Source: Steromphala cineraria
Lineage: Eukaryota > Mollusca > Gastropoda > Trochida > Trochidae
Reading direction: 5' to 3'
Assembly (NCBI GenBank): GCA_916613615.1
Contig: OU744736.1
Span: 55,913,205 to 55,977,204 of the forward strand
DNA: 64,000 nt
The translations under genes and the position numbers were made by a program. Positions within the stretch are counted from its first letter, which is position 1. Every line of letters starts with the position of its first letter. Below, piece after piece: positions 55,101-64,000 of the stretch. The notes below the pieces were generated by a model, which saw nothing but the letters and a program-made list of their open reading frames with translations, had not been told where the DNA came from and searched no databases.

Positions 55101-58100
55101 TCAAAGAAACACTTGAACAAATGTCAGTTCATATCACTGTCAACCAAATTACTCATAAATAAAACAAAATCATCAGAACTGAACACGAAAGCAAACTCAA
55201 CGAAAACCCACCGCTGCGTTTTCTAGAGCCTCCTGTAACACAAGCAGTTTCCTACTGTCCTCAAAATAGTGACAATTAGAGAAATACTTGTATTCTACGT
55301 ATTTAGAATGTTCACTGTATCGTTGAGACTTACCAATTTTCATGGCATCAATAATTTCTTTATTACCGATTCAATTCCATTTTACCATGTTAGAAATATT
55401 CAAGAAACGGGCTGCTTCACCACCTTCAGTGAAATGAGTGACTTGTATTCTACGTATTTAGAATGTACTCTGGATCATCGACACTTACCAGTTATCATGG
55501 CATTATTATCTCAATAATGTATTTCCTCAAATACGCCCTGGGTCATAAATAGAGATTATTACTCGAGGAAGTGTCATATGACTTTTACGAAACGAGTGTG
55601 AATTTTTGTAATACCGGAGCAAAAGTGAGGGTTATACACACATTTGCACGAGTTTCGTAAAAGTCATATGACACATTTCTGGGGGTAATAATTTCTTTAT
55701 TACTGAATCTATTCCATTTTACCATGAAAGAAATACCCAAGAAACGGGCTGCTTCACCAGTGAAATTAGGAACAATGCTGTTATGACATCACAGGCGAAA
55801 AAATAGGCGAACTTGTGTCATTGCTAGGCAAAAGTGACATGAACACTAGTGCTCATATTGAAAATATGTCACCACTTATTTTTGACCGTATATTTTGATC
55901 TGATACGGTGACCCCTGTCCCATATACAACCAATGTGGTCATGGGGGGACGGAAGTAAAACCAACATGAGATAACACATACTAAAACCGACTTTGTACAT
56001 AACCAAGGCCTTGAATAGAACCTGCTGCATAAGGCCGTGCGGAACAAAATATCATCCGGGCTTGTCTTTGAGTTAATATTGTTGATCATAACCACAAAAT
56101 GAATTTCAAATGTACACTGTATTTTGGTCACTGGACATGAAGCAGTTATCCTTATAATTAATTCATGATGATAAATTTGAAACCTACCTGACAAATCCTG
56201 GCGACCATAGCCTGTGCCTCGTCCTCACTCTTGCGGCGGATCTCGGACGGTTGGTCGATGGACATCATCCCGGAGCCTGGAGCCAGCTGGTGATACAGAG
56301 AGGGAGAGAACATAAGGCAAAGCTCACTGACGCAGGGATAGACAAATTGATCATGTAAAGGACATAAGAAGAGAAATCTTCTGCAGAGAAAGACATAAGA
56401 AAAGAAATCATGTAGGCAGACAGACAAATTACTGTTCCAACAGTGTAGGAAAATGAATCTTACAGTACGTCTGCAGATCCACAAGGTATCTGATACCTTC
56501 ATATAGAACCATGTATCTGCACACATGAGGTAGTTGAGCTCCTAACTGATTCTTAAAGAGAGGAAGAATCTAAACCAATACCTCCTGACAGTACGTCTGC
56601 AGATCCACGAGGTATCTGATGCCTTCATATAGAACCATGTGTCTGCACACATGAGGTAGTTGAGCTCCTAACTGATTCTTAAAGAGAGGAAGAATCTAAA
56701 CCAATACCTCCTGACAGTACGTCTGCAGATCCACGAGGTATCTGATGCCTTCATATAGAACCATGTGTCTGCACACATGAGGTAGTTGAGCTCCTAACTG
56801 ATTCTTAAAGAGAAGAAGAATCTAAACCAATACCTCCTGACAGTACGTCTGCAAGTCCACGAGGTATCTGATGCCTTCATATAGGACCATGTGTCTGCAC
56901 ACATGAGGTAGTTGAGCTCCTAACTGATTCTTAAAGAGAAGAAGAATCTAACCAATACCTCCTGACAGTACGTCTGCAGATCCACGAGGTATCTATGCCT
57001 TCATATAGGACCATGTGTCTGCACACATGAGGTAGTTGAGCTCCTAACTGATTCTTAAAGAGAAGAAGAATCTAACCAATACCTCCTGACAGTACGTCTG
57101 CAGATCCACGAGGTATCTATGCCTTCATATAGGACCATGTGTCTGCACACATGAGGTAGTTGAGCTCCTAACTGATTCTTAAAGAGAAGAAGAATCTAAC
57201 CAATACCTCCTGACAGTACGTCTGCAGATCCACGAGGTATCTATGCCTTCATATAGGACCATGTGTCTGCACACATGAGGTAGTTGAGCTCCTAACTGAT
57301 TCTTAAAGAGAAGAAGAATCTAACCAATACCTCCTGACAGTACGTCTGCAGATCCACGAGGTATCTATGCCTTCATATAGGACCATGTGTCTGCACACAT
57401 GAGGTAGTTGAGCTCCTAACTGATTCTTAAAGAGAAGAAGAATCTAACCAATACCTCCTGACAGTACGTCTGCAAGTCCACGAGGTAGCCAGTGAGGTCC
57501 TGGTTGAGCTTCTCCAACTCCAGCACGATGTTGGCGTATTTCCTCTGGAACTCCACCGTGATTGGCTGCTGGTACGACTTCTAGACGGGGAGACGAGAAA
57601 GACCTTTACATCATTCCTGCTATTCAAATTTATTTTTTCATTAATTGGTTGTACATCATTATAATGATAAGCCAATTTTTTTCTTACCAGTTTTTCTGCT
57701 TGTGTATTCATATCTCGTAACTGCTGGATCCAATCCTTTTTTATAGTTAAAATTTTTGAAAGACGTGTCTGAAAAATGAAACATATAAATACAGATTAAT
57801 GATTTTGAAAAGGTATTCCAGATAAAAAACATATCTAAAGGAAACTATATCTTGTAATGACAGTTGGTAACTAGATTAGTGTTTGCGGGACACCGCAAAA
57901 ACAGAGCAGCCCCGAAACTTGGGGTTTCGCCTTACCCTGTTCCGCCTTCTACAAGCCTCAGCATATTGGGCATTTTCTTGTGACCTTGACCTTTGACACT
58001 CAAGGTCATGCAATCAATGAATACATTTCATTGAATATAACATTAATGCAACAAATTAAAGAGGTAAAAGTAAAAATAATCCATTTTCTCAATATTTGTT

Positions 58101-61100
58101 GACCTTGCTGTGACCTTGACCTTTGACACTTCATACCCAAAACCTTTCCAAAATTTTGTACTTCTCAAGAGATAATACATACAAAATTTAAACTTCATAG
58201 CACAAAAACTTTTCAAGTTATCGCGTTTACAAATAATTTTTAAGTGATTTTATAGCTCGTGACCTTGACCTTTGATCTTGAATGTGACCATGTCATTGTA
58301 AGTCCCCAGAGGTGTAAACAATTATACATCTTTATAAGTTCTGAAAAACTGAATTGGATTAAGTTATATCAATATTATTTCCACATTGTAATAACACAAA
58401 TCTCATGACCTTGACCTTTGACCTTCATGGTTACACAATCAATGAACACTTTTCAATGAGTATAACAATCATCTATTGCTTAAAAGTGTTCATAGTTAAA
58501 ATAAAGCATTTTCGCAAAACCATGCTAAAGTCATGACCTTGCTGTGACCTTGACCTTGGACAGATTGTAGCGAAAACCTTTTCAAAATTTTTTACTCTTC
58601 CAAGGATGTTATATATCAAGTTAGAGCTTCATAGCACAAAAACTTTTCAAGTTATCGCGTTTACAAGGAATTTTTTAGTGATTTTATTGCTCGTGACCTT
58701 GACCTTTGACCTTGAAAGAGAACATGTCATTCTAAGTCCCCAGAGGTATGGACACTTATACATGTTTATGAGTTCTGAAAAGCTTAATGAGATCAAGTTA
58801 TATCCAAATTAGTTGCAAATTGCAATAACACAAATCTCATGACCTTGACCTTTGACCTTCAAGGTTTCACAATCAATGAACACATTTCATTGAGTATAAC
58901 AATCATCTATTGATTAAAAGTGTTCATAGTTAAAATAAAGCATTTTCGCAAAACCATGCTAAAGTAATGACCTCGCTGTGACCTTGACCTTGGACAGATT
59001 GTAGCGAAAACCTTTTCAAAAATTTTTACTCTTCCAAGGATGTTATATATCAAGTTAGAGCTTCATAGCACAAAAACTTTTCAAGTTATCGCGTTTACAA
59101 GGAATTTTTTAGTGATTTTATAGCTCGTGACCTTGACCTTTGACCTTGAAGGTGAACATGTCAAAATCGTTCCCCCGAGGTATAAGCAGTAAGTTATAAA
59201 TACAAGTTCTGGAAAGCTTAGTAGAAAAAAGTTATAGCCATTAGTATGAGCGCGGCGGCGGCGGCGGCGGAAACTGCACAAATACTGATAGCAGCCCCGA
59301 CTAAGTCGGGGCTGCTAATTAACTCAAGGCTCGATGACCATTTGTCTTTTCAAAATTATCATCCAATTTCCAATTATTACATAATAGCTTTTCAGAAATT
59401 CAATTACTAAATGCCTTTTTATTTTTTATCTAGCATATTTTCCCAAGATACAAAATTCAAAGTATTAAGATGCTAAGAAATCTCAAAAGAGTGAGTGACT
59501 TTTAACATGGCTTACCAAAAGAGTCTTGAAATTATTGATAAGAGTACAAATTCTGCCATATAGATGTATTCAAATCTTAAAGAAGCTGTAAAGTTTGCAT
59601 ATTTTTTTAAAGGCACTAACGGTTTTGACCATGGAGACTGACCACTAAAACCAGGAACTTGATGGGGAAGCCTCCGTACGTGCCGCCCTCTAAACTCATC
59701 AGTCGACCCTTGAACGGGGAACCACTCAGGAGCGGGTCGTCATTCTGAAAGTATGAAGAGCTGGTTCTCTGGGAAATCATAATCATTATTAAATATGCAT
59801 CAGAAAATATGTCTTATAGTACTTATACTGTAAATCATGTAGTTAATGTGTTAATCACTCGAAGTTAAATTGTAGAATCAGGGGGCATAACCAAATTCCA
59901 AATAAGCTTGAAAACATGATCCACAGTATTATCAGGTGTATCCAAATTCAAAATTTTATTCATCTAGGTGTGTGTTTAATGTCTGAGAAAACTTGTCTCC
60001 ATTGAACTATCACATCGTTAATCGCCTTAACTTCAATTGCAGAATCAAGGGCTATAACTCTGTCAAAAATAAATTTTCAGCAATGGCTATGAACTTAATC
60101 AGGAGGATCTTCAATCATATTATCCATAACCAAAATTTCACTCATCTAGGTGTAATAGTGTCTGAAGAAACATGTCCACATCAGACATGTTAATCACTCC
60201 ACGTCCATTTGCAGAATCAATGGTCATAACTCAATCAAAAACAATTTTTGGAAATTGCTTTTGAACTCGATCAAAGGTTTCCAAAATTTCACGCAACTAT
60301 GTGGAGTAGTTTCTGAGATAATCTGTGCCCACTAAACACCACATAACTAAGTCCAAAAAGTGATGTGGTCCATGGAAACCACAAAAACTTCCAGAAAATT
60401 GGAAAGCTTATCGTTAAGAAGTGTGCAAAGTTTGGTTGATGTAGAGGTTTTTGAAAAGGAGAGGGTTGAGATACATACGAGATGCTGTCCGGGCGAGCTG
60501 AGCCCAGGTACGAAGCGAGGAGGAGAGAAGATGTTGTGTCGGGGTCGCTGTCGTTGCTGAAACGCTGACAACGGGATTGTCTCCCCTTCCTCGTTACTCT
60601 GTGGGATAATTAGGGGAGTAATTTATGCAGTTTAACAAAACAAGGGATCTCAACTTAAAAGCAATACTAATTCCAAAACACTTCAATTGTACTTAAAGTA
60701 TGCAAATTCTCCCAAGATGAACCAAGGTATGAGTAGGTAGTCAGATTAAAAAGTTACCAAATTTGACGATACAGACAATTAAATATAATCAAGTAAAGGA
60801 AGAGATATTTCACAATAAATACATAATCAATGACTTTTCTATGACATTATAAATGTATGCTCTTTTTTTAAACCTTATGAGGCCTAGAACCATAGAATAT
60901 CATCCAATATTTTCAAGGTTTCTATTTTTTCAAATAAATTGATAAACATTACAGATCTATAAAATCAGTTTTCATAGATGGTTTTCATCTGAGGGCATTT
61001 GTTTCATTTTCAAACTAAATAAGAGGAAAGTAACAAGAACCTATGTTTTGTATAAACGATCATAAGTGTTAAATGCATTCATATTTTTTCAATGAAATGA

Positions 61101-62792
61101 GGACTCGAATTTCATATTAGAAATGAAGTGCTTTGTACAGTTCACTTCTACTTTGAAAGGGTGCAGTATCCGATCACACTGATTGGGTTTTAATGTACAA
61201 AACAAATTTCATTTCAGATCACTACCTTAAGAACAAAGCATACTAGTGTCTCTTATTCAATACATTTTGACTGAGCATTCAACTAACTCACAAGAACTTC
61301 AAAGTCGTGTATTGAATGAGTTCCGAGGCCTGGCCGGTCGAAGGTGATACGATACGTACTGTCAGTTGTATCAAGCGCCTCTACCGTACCCGTGAATAGT
61401 CCGTCCTGCGGCTTGCGTAACCTCGCTGGCAGAACAAAAAAAGAATTGAAATTGTCAAAGATTTATTTGCTATAACAAAGCTCACTCATAATTTAACCTT
61501 AAGTTTTGAATGTTGAAGTTAAGTTAAACTTTTATAGCTTGCTATCATCAGGGATTAAAAGATCGGAAAATTCAAAGTCGCTTAATTAAGAAACTTTTGA
61601 CAAAGGCAATAACTAAAGGCTTGAAACAAATAATAACTTTCAAGATATGCTTGCCATTCCAACAAAGATCTTTGACCTAGAGAATGAACAGCTGTATGTC
61701 CATACTTGCTTGTCTCTGATGTCGCAACCCCTGTATTGGGTAAGCTTGTGGGTGCTTAATACATATTTATCATTGATGTCTCACAGTTAAAGGGTTGAAT
61801 CTGCATACTCATAGGATCTTGAGGTAGCAAATCACTTGGATCAGCAGTCATATATATATATCTTGATTCATCCCTGATTCTGAACTTGTGTAGCGAGTAT
61901 CAGAAAACCATTGGTAGTGCTTCTGTACCCGTGACTAACAAGTTTGAACAAACTTCAAAACAAACCAACAAAGCTATGCATTCAGCAGGTCATATTCCTT
62001 GATTCTGAACTCGTAACGACCCCTAGCAAGTATAAAACAAGCAGTGTCCTGTACCTGTGACTAACAAACTTCAAAACAAACCAACAAAGCTATGCATTCA
62101 GCAGGTCATATTCCTTGATTCTGAACTCGTAACGACCCCTAGCAAGTATAAAACAAGCAGTGTCCTGTACCTGTGACTAACAAACTTCAAAACAAACCAA
62201 CAAAGCTATGCATTCAGCAGGTCATATTCCTTGATTCTGAACTCGTAACGACCCCTAGCAAGTATAAAACAAGCAGTGTCCTGTACCTGTGACTAACAAA
62301 CTTCAAAACAAACCAACAAAGCTATGCATTCAGCAGGTCATATTCCTTGATTCTGAACTCGTAACGACCCCTAGCAAGTATAAAACAAGCAGTGTCCTGT
62401 ACCTGTGACTAACAAACTTCAAAACAAACCAACAAAGCTATGCATTCAGCAGGTCATATTCCTTGATTCTGAACTCGTAACGACCCCTAGCAAGTATAAA
62501 ACAAGCAGTGTCCTGTACCTGTGACTAACAAACTTCAAAACAAACCAACAAAGCTATGCATTCAGCAGGTCATATTCCTTGATTCTGAACTCATAACGGT
62601 CCCTAGCAAGTATGAAACAAGCAGTGTCATGTACCTGTGACCTTGGTGCCGATGACCAGATGAAGAGGGATTTCTTCTGGGAGATCCTTCAGACTGTTGA
62701 ACTCGTTGAGCTTGCGTTGCTGGAGGAGTCGTATCTTCTCTCGTCTCTCATCTAGGGCAGCTCTCTCCTCCGTGAAGAACGCCGGGGAACAT
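52002..62792 (-). CDS. LIN9: LIN9, MuvB/DREAM complex subunit (3' part, 10 exons; 5' end outside window)
   Basis: Exons in transcript order: 62792-62635, 61425-61292, 60598-60479, 59744-59643, 57768-57688, 57580-57455, 56286-56188, 53773-53687, 52802-52708, 52104-52002. They total 1105 nt, about 368 residues, with every junction in frame. Recognised from order and conservation of blocks: EKIRLLQQRKLNEF and LHLVIGTKVTG (end of the DIRP domain), GLFTGTVEAL, YRITFDRPGLGTHSI, RFVPGLSSPGQ, DDPLLSGSP, GGFPIKFL, TRLSKILTIKKDWI, FQRKYANIVLELE, FNSFEFKSLQDSL, FQNNVEIHINHIQSGLSQMG. LIN9 is a nuclear scaffold of MuvB that binds LIN52/LIN37/RBBP4 and p130-E2F4 or B-MYB and controls cell-cycle genes. The N-terminal third, including most of the DIRP domain, lies beyond 64000. 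Confidence 0.97.
52708..52802 (-). CDS. LIN9: LIN9 exon
   Basis: TFSENEFNSFEFKSLQDSLQ to DGNNI. The acceptor is GTCTGTTTTTAG; a second AG 10 nt inside would break the frame. The GTAATA donor is in phase 2. Confidence 0.93.
53500..53580. promoter_or_regulatory. Cluster of TGACGTCA motifs in a LIN9 intron
   Basis: GTGACGTCACGAAACAATGA, CATGACGTCAATAACAAT and CATGACGTCACTAGG lie within 80 bp. They resemble cAMP-response elements but probably derive from the CRE-bearing transposon family (shared ACGAAACAATGA phrase). Confidence 0.5.
53687..53773 (-). CDS. LIN9: LIN9 exon
   Basis: SMFHNKKTAKNERILALVG to LTALMLQVR, acceptor GTATATTGCAG, donor GTACGT. Confidence 0.92.
53880..54340. repeat. 85-bp minisatellite in a LIN9 intron, about 5.5 units
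   Basis: TGAATGCATGACACATACAC, CCCAGTGATAAATTTAAG and GGGGAATTGGGGTTTCA repeat at 85-bp spacing. The array starts about 60 bp upstream (transcript sense) of the exon at 53773, and the unit's ACACATACACCCCAG recurs at 53825. Confidence 0.95.
54545..54740. mobile_element. Foldback element, copy 2 of a dispersed pair
   Basis: ACTTCTTTGAGAGGCATTTT and ACGTTTCGACACAGATTCTT match 12820-12930. Here the complementary arm (GTGTCGAAACGTTGC, ACAAAGAAGTTGTCAT) is present, so this copy folds. Confidence 0.75.
54741..55544 (-). other. LIN9 intron sequence
   Basis: AT-rich. A duplicated phrase TTGTATTCTACGTATTTAGA at 55288 and 55443 flanks fragments of the CRE-bearing element (55365-55430). No exon is needed here: LIN9 frame joins 56188 to 53773 directly. 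Confidence 0.6.
55545..55890 (+). mobile_element. CRE-bearing dispersed element, copy D
   Basis: CATATGACTTTTACGAAACG and CGTAAAAGTCATATGACACA inverted repeat, then CAAGAAACGGGCTGCTTCAC, ATGACATCACAGGCGAAAAA, TTGCTAGGCAAAAGTGACAT and ATATGTCACCACTTATTTTT. A deletion removes part of the CRE segment. Confidence 0.85.
56188..56286 (-). CDS. LIN9: LIN9 exon
   Basis: LAPGSGMMSIDQPSEIRRK to MVARICQ, acceptor TGTATCACCAG, donor GTAGGT. Confidence 0.95.
56463..57454. repeat. About 124-bp minisatellite copying the 3' edge and donor of a LIN9 exon
   Basis: Eight units between LIN9 exons 57455-57580 and 56188-56286. On the minus strand each has GTGGATCTGCAGACGTACTG, TCAGGAG and GTATTGGTT, i.e. the codons for DLQTYCQE plus the real donor. 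A candidate acceptor ATGTGTGCAG stands about 60 nt before. In the units near 56580-56900 the frame reads MVLYEGIRYLVDLQTYCQE without stop; in the later units a one-base loss shifts it. The outermost copy at 56463 has lost the GAG before the donor. Confidence 0.95.
57455..57580 (-). CDS. LIN9: LIN9 exon
   Basis: KSYQQPITVEFQRKYANIVL to DLQTYCQE, acceptor CCGTCTAG, donor GTATTG. Its 3' edge is the template of the array at 56463-57454. Confidence 0.95.
57688..57768 (-). CDS. LIN9: LIN9 exon
   Basis: TRLSKILTIKKDWIQQLRD to NTQAEKL, acceptor CATTTTTCAG, donor GTAAGA. Predicted start of the LIN9 C-terminal helical region. Confidence 0.96.
57871..59318 (+). mobile_element. Helentron-like element, full copy 2, in a LIN9 intron
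   Basis: CTAGATTAGTGTTTGCGGGA start, 5' hairpin, several GACCTTGACCTTTGACC blocks, GCGGCGGCGG tract (about 59252), 3' stem AGCAGCCCCGA / TCGGGGCTGCT (59290-59316) and CTAA end. Same order as copy 1, in LIN9 antisense orientation. Confidence 0.75.
59643..59744 (-). CDS. LIN9: LIN9 exon
   Basis: NDDPLLSGSPFKGRLMSLEG to GGFPIKFLVLV, acceptor ATACTTTCAG, donor GTCAGT. Confidence 0.94.
59745..60478 (-). other. LIN9 intron sequence
   Basis: Degenerate repeat: ATCTAGGTGT.TAATGTCTGA, GAATCA.GG.CATAAC and ATTAATC.C phrases recur at about 59830, 59960, 60040, 60140 and 60300. No exon is supported. Confidence 0.5.
60479..60598 (-). CDS. LIN9: LIN9 exon
   Basis: SNEEGETIPLSAFQQRQRP to LSSPGQHL, acceptor TATCCCACAG, donor GTATGT. 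Confidence 0.94.
60599..61291 (-). other. LIN9 intron, nothing recognised
   Basis: AT-rich sequence without recognisable repeats or exons. Confidence 0.6.
61292..61425 (-). CDS. LIN9: LIN9 exon
   Basis: RLRKPQDGLFTGTVEALDT to GTHSIHDFEVL; acceptor TTCTGCCAG, donor GTGAGT. Strongly conserved Tudor-like stretch after DIRP. Confidence 0.96.
61926..62634. repeat. 116-bp minisatellite copying the donor of a LIN9 exon, about six units
   Basis: GTACCTGTGACTAACAAACT, then CTATGCATTCAGCAGGTCAT and CGTAACGACCCCTAGCAAG, at 116-bp spacing. On the minus strand each unit reads GTCACAG/GTACAGG, matching the real exon end and donor (GTCACAG/GTACATG) at 62635. Confidence 0.93.
62635..62792 (-). CDS. LIN9: LIN9 exon, end of DIRP domain
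   Basis: CSPAFFTEERAALDERREK through VIGTKVT, acceptor TTCTCCCCCAG and donor GTACAT. Both edges abut tandem arrays that copy them (62793-63830 and 61926-62634). Confidence 0.96.
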
Positions 62793-63830
62793 CTGGGGGA
62801 GAATATGGTGTTTATTATACATCTAGAGGAGAATATGGTGTTTATTATACATCTGGGGGAGAATATGGTGTTTATTATACATCCGGGGGAGAATATGGTG
62901 TTTATTATACATCTGGGGGAGAATATGGTGTTTATTATACATCCGGGGTAGAATATGGTGTTTATTATACATCCGGGGGAGAATATGGTGTTTATTATAC
63001 ATCTGGGGGAGAATATGGTGTTTATTATACATCTGGGGGAGAATATGGTGTTTATTATACATCCGGGGGAGAATATGGTGTTTATTATACATCTGGGGGA
63101 GAATATGGTGTTTATTATACATCTGGGGGAGAATATGGTGTTTATTATACATCCGGGGGAGAATATGTGTTTATTATACATCTGGGGGAGAATATGGTGT
63201 TTATTATACATCTGGGGGAGAATATGGTGTTTATTATACATCCGGGGGAGAATATGGTGTTTATTATACATCTGGGGGAGAATATGGTGTTTATTATACA
63301 TCTGGGGGAGAATATGGTGTTTATTATACATCCGGGGGAGAATATGGTGTTTATTATACATCTGGGGGAGAATATGGTGTTTATTATACATCTGGGGGAG
63401 AATATGTGTTTATTATACATCTGGGGGAGAATATGGTGTTTATTATACATCCGGGAATATGGTGTTTATTATACATCCGGGGGAGAATATGGTGTTTATT
63501 ATACATCTGGGGGAGAATATGGTGTTTATTATACATCTGGGGGAGAATATGGTGTTTATTATACATCTGGGGGAGAATATGGTGTTTACTATACATCTGG
63601 GGGAGAATATGGTGTTTATTATACATCTGGGGGAGAATATGGTGTTTACTATACATCTGGGGGAGAATATGGTGTTTATTATACATCCGGGGGAGAATAT
63701 GTGTTTATTATACATCTGGGGGAGAATATGGTGTTTATTATACATCTGGGGAAGAATATGGTGTTCCTTATAAATCTTGGTTAAAATATGGTGTTTATTA
63801 TACATCTTGGTGAAAATATGGTGTTTATTA
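62793..63830. repeat. 30-bp minisatellite copying the acceptor of a LIN9 exon, about 34 units
   Basis: On the minus strand each unit contains CATATTCTCCCCCAGATGT, the same as the real acceptor and first four exon bases (CAG/ATGT) at 62792. The array's open frames (MYNKHHILPQ and VFIIHLGEN) are translations of the 30-bp unit and not real genes. Units near 63770-63830 are diverged. Confidence 0.96.
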
Positions 63831-64000
63831 TTCGATTACAAGTGGCACTAGGATTCTTTATGCATGAACTTTTATAAATGTCCTCATGTAAAGTTGCAAG
63901 GTAGCTATGGAGAGTTGTGCCTACCGCAACTTTTCAAGTGTTATTTTGACTGAATTGTATGACATAAAAAAATACTGACACTATCATTGTTTGACCATTT
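63831..64000. other. Continuation of LIN9 intron
   Basis: No feature recognised; further LIN9 5' exons are expected beyond the window. Confidence 0.5.

Noticed and set aside
62627..63813. Long open frames with MYNKHHILPQ or VFIIHLGEN repeats on both strands
   Set aside because: They are translations of a 30-bp intronic minisatellite; 30 is a multiple of 3, so open frames on both strands are expected without coding function. Only the LIN9 exon at 62635-62792 is real.

Overview
Animal (metazoan) genomic DNA, most likely from a mollusc or other lophotrochozoan. The evidence is long GT-AG introns, dense MITE, SINE and LINE debris, many minisatellites, and interleukin-17 adaptor genes of the invertebrate death-domain plus SEFIR type. 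I see no bacterial or viral gene organisation. All three recognisable protein-coding genes lie on the minus strand.

Gene 1 (35..14476) is a six-exon CIKS/Act1-like adaptor of about 708 residues with an N-terminal death domain, a His/Pro/Gly-rich linker and a C-terminal SEFIR domain. Gene 2 (33726..48720) is a second, strongly diverged CIKS/Act1-like gene with the same architecture. Its four 3' introns have the same phases (0, 1, 1, 0) as gene 1, which indicates an old tandem duplication. Gene 3 (52002..>62792) is the 3' two thirds of LIN9, a core subunit of the MuvB/DREAM cell-cycle transcription complex. Its 5' exons lie beyond position 64000. The two CIKS genes would act together in IL-17 receptor signalling through SEFIR-SEFIR contacts. 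LIN9 is a neighbour with no evident functional link.

Most of the rest is repetitive. A non-LTR retrotransposon relic (19560..25660) is split by a TTAA-flanked MITE, a 4.6-kb array of 28-bp units that grew out of its own coding sequence, and a 317-bp insertion with 13-bp direct repeats. Five copies of one TTAA-flanked MITE occur. One sits inside a short tandem repeat whose neighbouring units preserve the empty site. Helentron-like elements (14564, 47110, 57871) carry nuclear-receptor-type TGACCT arrays. A four-copy element carries cAMP-response-like TGACGTCA motifs. A 524-bp tRNA-derived SINE lies at 32565..33088, and several foldback elements are present.

The most unusual pattern is that at least seven minisatellites or duplications start at exon edges of gene 1 and LIN9 and copy the splice site, or the stop codon, with the last or first exon bases. 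The result is long series of decoy splice sites beside real exons. Coordinates of exons come from manual splice-site and phase reasoning; every coding junction given keeps frame.
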